DNA of 64,000 nucleotides, taken from JAFDVL01 sp963794955 (GTDB lineage Bacteria; Acidobacteriota; Blastocatellia; RBC074). The notes below the pieces were generated by a model. The model saw nothing but the letters and a program-made list of their open reading frames with translations, had not been told where the DNA came from and did no database searches. Each line of letters begins with the position of its first letter. Within the stretch, counting starts at the first letter, position 1. Positions 61,837 to 64,000 of the stretch are shown here, piece after piece. Position numbers and translations under genes: made by a program. The DNA lies in assembly GCA_963794955.1 (NCBI GenBank), contig CAWCGF010000008.1, forward strand, positions 1 to 64,000, written 5' to 3'.

Positions 61837-63150
61837 TTATTGGGCGAGAAAGATGCGCAGATCGCGCACATTATTACCAGTCGGCCCTGTCGTCAGGGTA
61901 TCGCCGAGCGCACGGAAGAAATTGAAGGAATCGCTGCGTTGCAAATACTCTTCAGGCGAAAGGTTGTGTTGAGCCGCGTGTTGAATGGTGGTTGCATCCG
62001 CGATTGCGCCCGCCGCCGGGCTATGCCCGTCAATACCATCTGTGCCTGCGCTGAGAACTACAATCGGCGCAGTGGCCTCATACTTCATCGCTACACGCAA
62101 CACAAATTCCTGATTGCGCCCGCCTTGCCCCTTGCCGTGCACGGGGCAAATCACCTCGCCGCCCGACAGCAGACATACGGTTTTACCGGGATGCTGCTCG
62201 CGCAAGGTTTGCAGGCGTGCCAGATGCATTTGCGCCATTGCCTCGACCTCGCCTTCAACTAAATCTTCGGCGACTTCAACAACACAGTTATATTCCTGCT
62301 CCGCGATTTGTCGGGCGATCTGCAAGGCCACGCGATTGTCGAGCAACAGGTGATGAGAACGCGTTTCGTGTGTAACTACGGGCGGCATTTCAGGCAAGTT
62401 GCCAGCGGCAATCAACGCGGCAACGTGTGGCGGGAATTTTTCGAGCAGCTTGTATCTGGCTACAATATGGTCGAAGTCGGCGCGCGTTGCATGGCTCGGC
62501 AGCGTCAAACCGGAGGACACCGTAGACAAGTCATCACTGTTCACGTCCGAAATATAGAGTGAGACCTGGCGCGCCCGAGACGCGGCTTCGGCTAACCGCC
62601 CACCTTTGACAGCAGACAAATAGCGCCGCACGACATTCATCTCGCCAATCACTGCGCCGCAGCCGACCAGCACTTCATTGATCGTTTGCAAATCGCCGAG
62701 CGAGATCATGTTATCAATCGGTTTTTCAAATAGCGCCGAGCCGCCGCCGGACAGTAAAAATAACACTAGCGTCGTTTCATCATTCGCCGCACGGAGTAAT
62801 TGCAAGGCCGCTTCAGCGCCGTCCAGACTGCCTTGGTTGGGCAGCGGATGCCCGCCGACAAACACCTGCAAGCGTTCGGAAACTGCGCCCCCTACCGCAT
62901 TGGTGGCCACAATGCCAGCCGTAATGCGCTCGCTCAAGCCCTGCTCCGCCGCCCGCGCCATCGGCAGCGCAGCTTTGCCAATCGCCAGCACGAGCACACG
63001 CGAAAATTGTTGCAAATCGTATTCGGTTTCACCGGCTTTGAGGATGTCGCCATTAAGTTGCAGGGCTTGGCGCACGACGGCTTCGACCTCGATAGCGCCA
63101 AGCGTGCGATGGAAAATTTCAGTGGCAATCGTGCGCAAATTCATCGGCAT
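61837..63150 (-). CDS. Glycerate 2-kinase (DUF4147/MOFRL family)
   Basis: The 437-residue enzyme phosphorylates glycerate to 2-phosphoglycerate. Signatures include VLVLAIGKAALPMARAAEQ, LFLLSGGGSALFEKP, YLSAVKGGRLAEAA, YISDVNSDDLSTVSSGLT and LLSGGEVICPVHGKGQGGRNQEFVL with SAGTDGIDGHSPAAGA of the MOFRL domain (read in parts). It is four bases downstream of an SDR dehydrogenase, a common pairing in sugar-acid breakdown. Confidence 0.92.
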   Translation of the reverse strand: MPMNLRTIATEIFHRTLGAIEVEAVVRQALQLNGDILKAGETEYDLQQFSRVLVLAIGKAALPMARAAEQGLSERITAGIVATNAVGGAVSERLQVFVGGHPLPNQGSLDGAEAALQLLRAANDETTLVLFLLSGGGSALFEKPIDNMISLGDLQTINEVLVGCGAVIGEMNVVRRYLSAVKGGRLAEAASRARQVSLYISDVNSDDLSTVSSGLTLPSHATRADFDHIVARYKLLEKFPPHVAALIAAGNLPEMPPVVTHETRSHHLLLDNRVALQIARQIAEQEYNCVVEVAEDLVEGEVEAMAQMHLARLQTLREQHPGKTVCLLSGGEVICPVHGKGQGGRNQEFVLRVAMKYEATAPIVVLSAGTDGIDGHSPAAGAIADATTIQHAAQHNLSPEEYLQRSDSFNFFRALGDTLTTGPTGNNVRDLRIFLAQ

Positions 63151-63154
63151 CGTG

Positions 63155-63928
63155 TCAGCCTTTCATTCCCGAATTCGCCGTCCAACCACCATCCACGAAA
63201 ATGTTTTGCCCGGTAATGTAATCGCCTGCATCGGACGCAAACAGCAGCGTCGTGCCTGCCAAATCCGCCGGCACGCCGGGGCGACCTAGCGGCAGCATAC
63301 TAATGATGCTTTCGTAGCGTTCGGGGTCAGAAAACACGGCATCGGCCATTTGCGTCCAGAAACGTCCCGGCGAAATGGCATTGACTGTGATGTTGTCTTT
63401 CGCCAGCTCAATCGCCAACGCCTTTGTCATTCCGCGCAAGGCATTTTTGCTGACAGCATAGAGGGCGATGTTCGGGAGCACGAGATCGAAAGCAATCGAA
63501 CCGACGTTAATGATCTTGCCCTTGCCTTGCTCACGCATCACCCGCGCCGCCGCCTGGCACAGAAAGAACGCGCTTTTGCTGTTGATGCCGATGAGCCTGT
63601 CCCAGTCTTCGGGCGTAAATTGGTCAAAAGGCTGGCGAATGTTGATGCCTGCGGCGTTCACCAGGATATCCAGTCGTCCGTAATGCGCTTTGACTTGCGG
63701 GACGATTGCTTGCACTTGCGCAATGTCGCCTACATCGGCGGGTACGGTGAATGCTTGTCGGCCAGTCGCGCGGATGAGTCCTGCTGCTTGCTCTAACTCT
63801 TCCGCGCCGCGCGCAACCAGGGCGACATCGGCTCCGGCGTGCGCGAGCGCAAGCGCCATCCCCAAGCCTAAACCGCGACTGCCGCCTGTGACTAAGGCGA
63901 CGCGATTGTCCAAGCGAAAGCTCGGCAT
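63155..63928 (-). CDS. Short-chain dehydrogenase (gluconate 5-dehydrogenase-like)
   Basis: The product, about 257 residues from MPSFRLDNRVALVTGG (63928), has the TGGSRGLG nucleotide motif, NAAGIN, catalytic Ser in NVGSIAF, YAVSK with Tyr and Lys, and ISPGRFWTQM. The frame extends to 63964 but the extra residues are polar and without a good ribosome site. It probably interconverts a sugar acid and its keto form, feeding glycerate kinase downstream. Confidence 0.9.
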   Translation of the reverse strand: MPSFRLDNRVALVTGGSRGLGLGMALALAHAGADVALVARGAEELEQAAGLIRATGRQAFTVPADVGDIAQVQAIVPQVKAHYGRLDILVNAAGINIRQPFDQFTPEDWDRLIGINSKSAFFLCQAAARVMREQGKGKIINVGSIAFDLVLPNIALYAVSKNALRGMTKALAIELAKDNITVNAISPGRFWTQMADAVFSDPERYESIISMLPLGRPGVPADLAGTTLLFASDAGDYITGQNIFVDGGWTANSGMKG

Positions 63929-63975
63929 TTGAAATTCTTCGTCTAAGGGTCTTCGTCGTTCCATATTTTTTTAGG

Positions 63976-64000
63976 AACCACGAAGATCACGAAGAGCACA
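63976..64000. repeat. CACGAAGAN nonamer tandem repeat at window edge
   Basis: CACGAAGAT and CACGAAGAG are followed by CACA at the window end, a tandem 9-mer that probably continues outside. Related CACGAA words occur at 30700-30735. Confidence 0.6.

Noticed and set aside
1..64000. tRNA, rRNA, phage or conjugation genes
   Set aside because: None found on reading both strands; no integrase, att-like duplication or structural phage gene is present.

Overview
The window is about 64 kb of moderately GC-rich bacterial DNA with no rRNA or tRNA gene that I could see, so taxonomy is inferred from gene content. A protein ending in the Solibacter-type C-terminal domain (TIGR03437 family, 18.2-20.6 kb), two formylglycine sulfatases, a DUF1080 protein, a futalosine-pathway MqnA, DoxX and ECF sigma pairs and single-haem secreted cytochromes together point to Acidobacteriota, most likely Blastocatellia-like. 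This is an inference, not a proof.

Region 1 (1-12 kb) holds two very large paralogous secreted proteins (a Gly-rich/beta-helix/Ig-like one and an FG-GAP/Ig-like one). They share a C-terminal domain, carry several single-base frameshifts, and are separated by a frameshifted IS630-family element that sits exactly on the stop codon of the first gene and by the relic of a winged-helix regulator. A third, repeat-containing protein and a chimeric gene relic follow. Region 2 (12-24.8 kb) has a DinG-like helicase, a secreted M48 peptidase with a VWA protein, the TIGR03437 protein, a TlpA-like lipoprotein, DoxX and an ECF sigma/anti-sigma-like pair. Region 3 (25-33 kb) has a cytochrome c, a ferredoxin-dependent sulfite/nitrite reductase preceded by what reads as a cysteine-responsive attenuator (a polycysteine leader peptide, an antiterminator and a terminator), a sulfatase, a STAS/ECF/DoxX cluster and mqnA. 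Region 4 (33-41 kb) has tatD, a type II NADH dehydrogenase, a DUF1080 protein and an OmpR-type two-component pair whose two genes are separated by a small, AT-richer block (DUF4440, HTH regulator with palindromic operator, divergent small peptide and small membrane protein).

Region 5 (41-47 kb) is a long minus-strand gene run: a MeaB-methylmalonyl-CoA epimerase fusion, a PpiC isomerase, mtnP, a TPR protein, a PfkB kinase, dapF and cutA. Region 6 (47-53 kb) has a sulfatase/GNAT/Gfo-Idh operon, then a convergent gap with two tandem, diverged ~190-nt modules that both fold into the same two hairpins with compensating base changes, then a sigma54 activator split by a frameshift. Region 7 (53-64 kb) has a putative secreted metallopeptidase, a six-gene minus-strand operon of small membrane and enzyme genes, glpK, a cation/proton antiporter, a cytochrome whose 3' end runs into a palindromic repeat, a glycerate 2-kinase and an SDR dehydrogenase.

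Intergenic DNA is unusually rich in structure: five long near-perfect inverted repeats (21-30 nt arms), two heptamer tandem arrays, and several hairpins. Single-base frameshifts occur in at least eight loci, so either the assembly has residual indel errors or many accessory genes are decaying.
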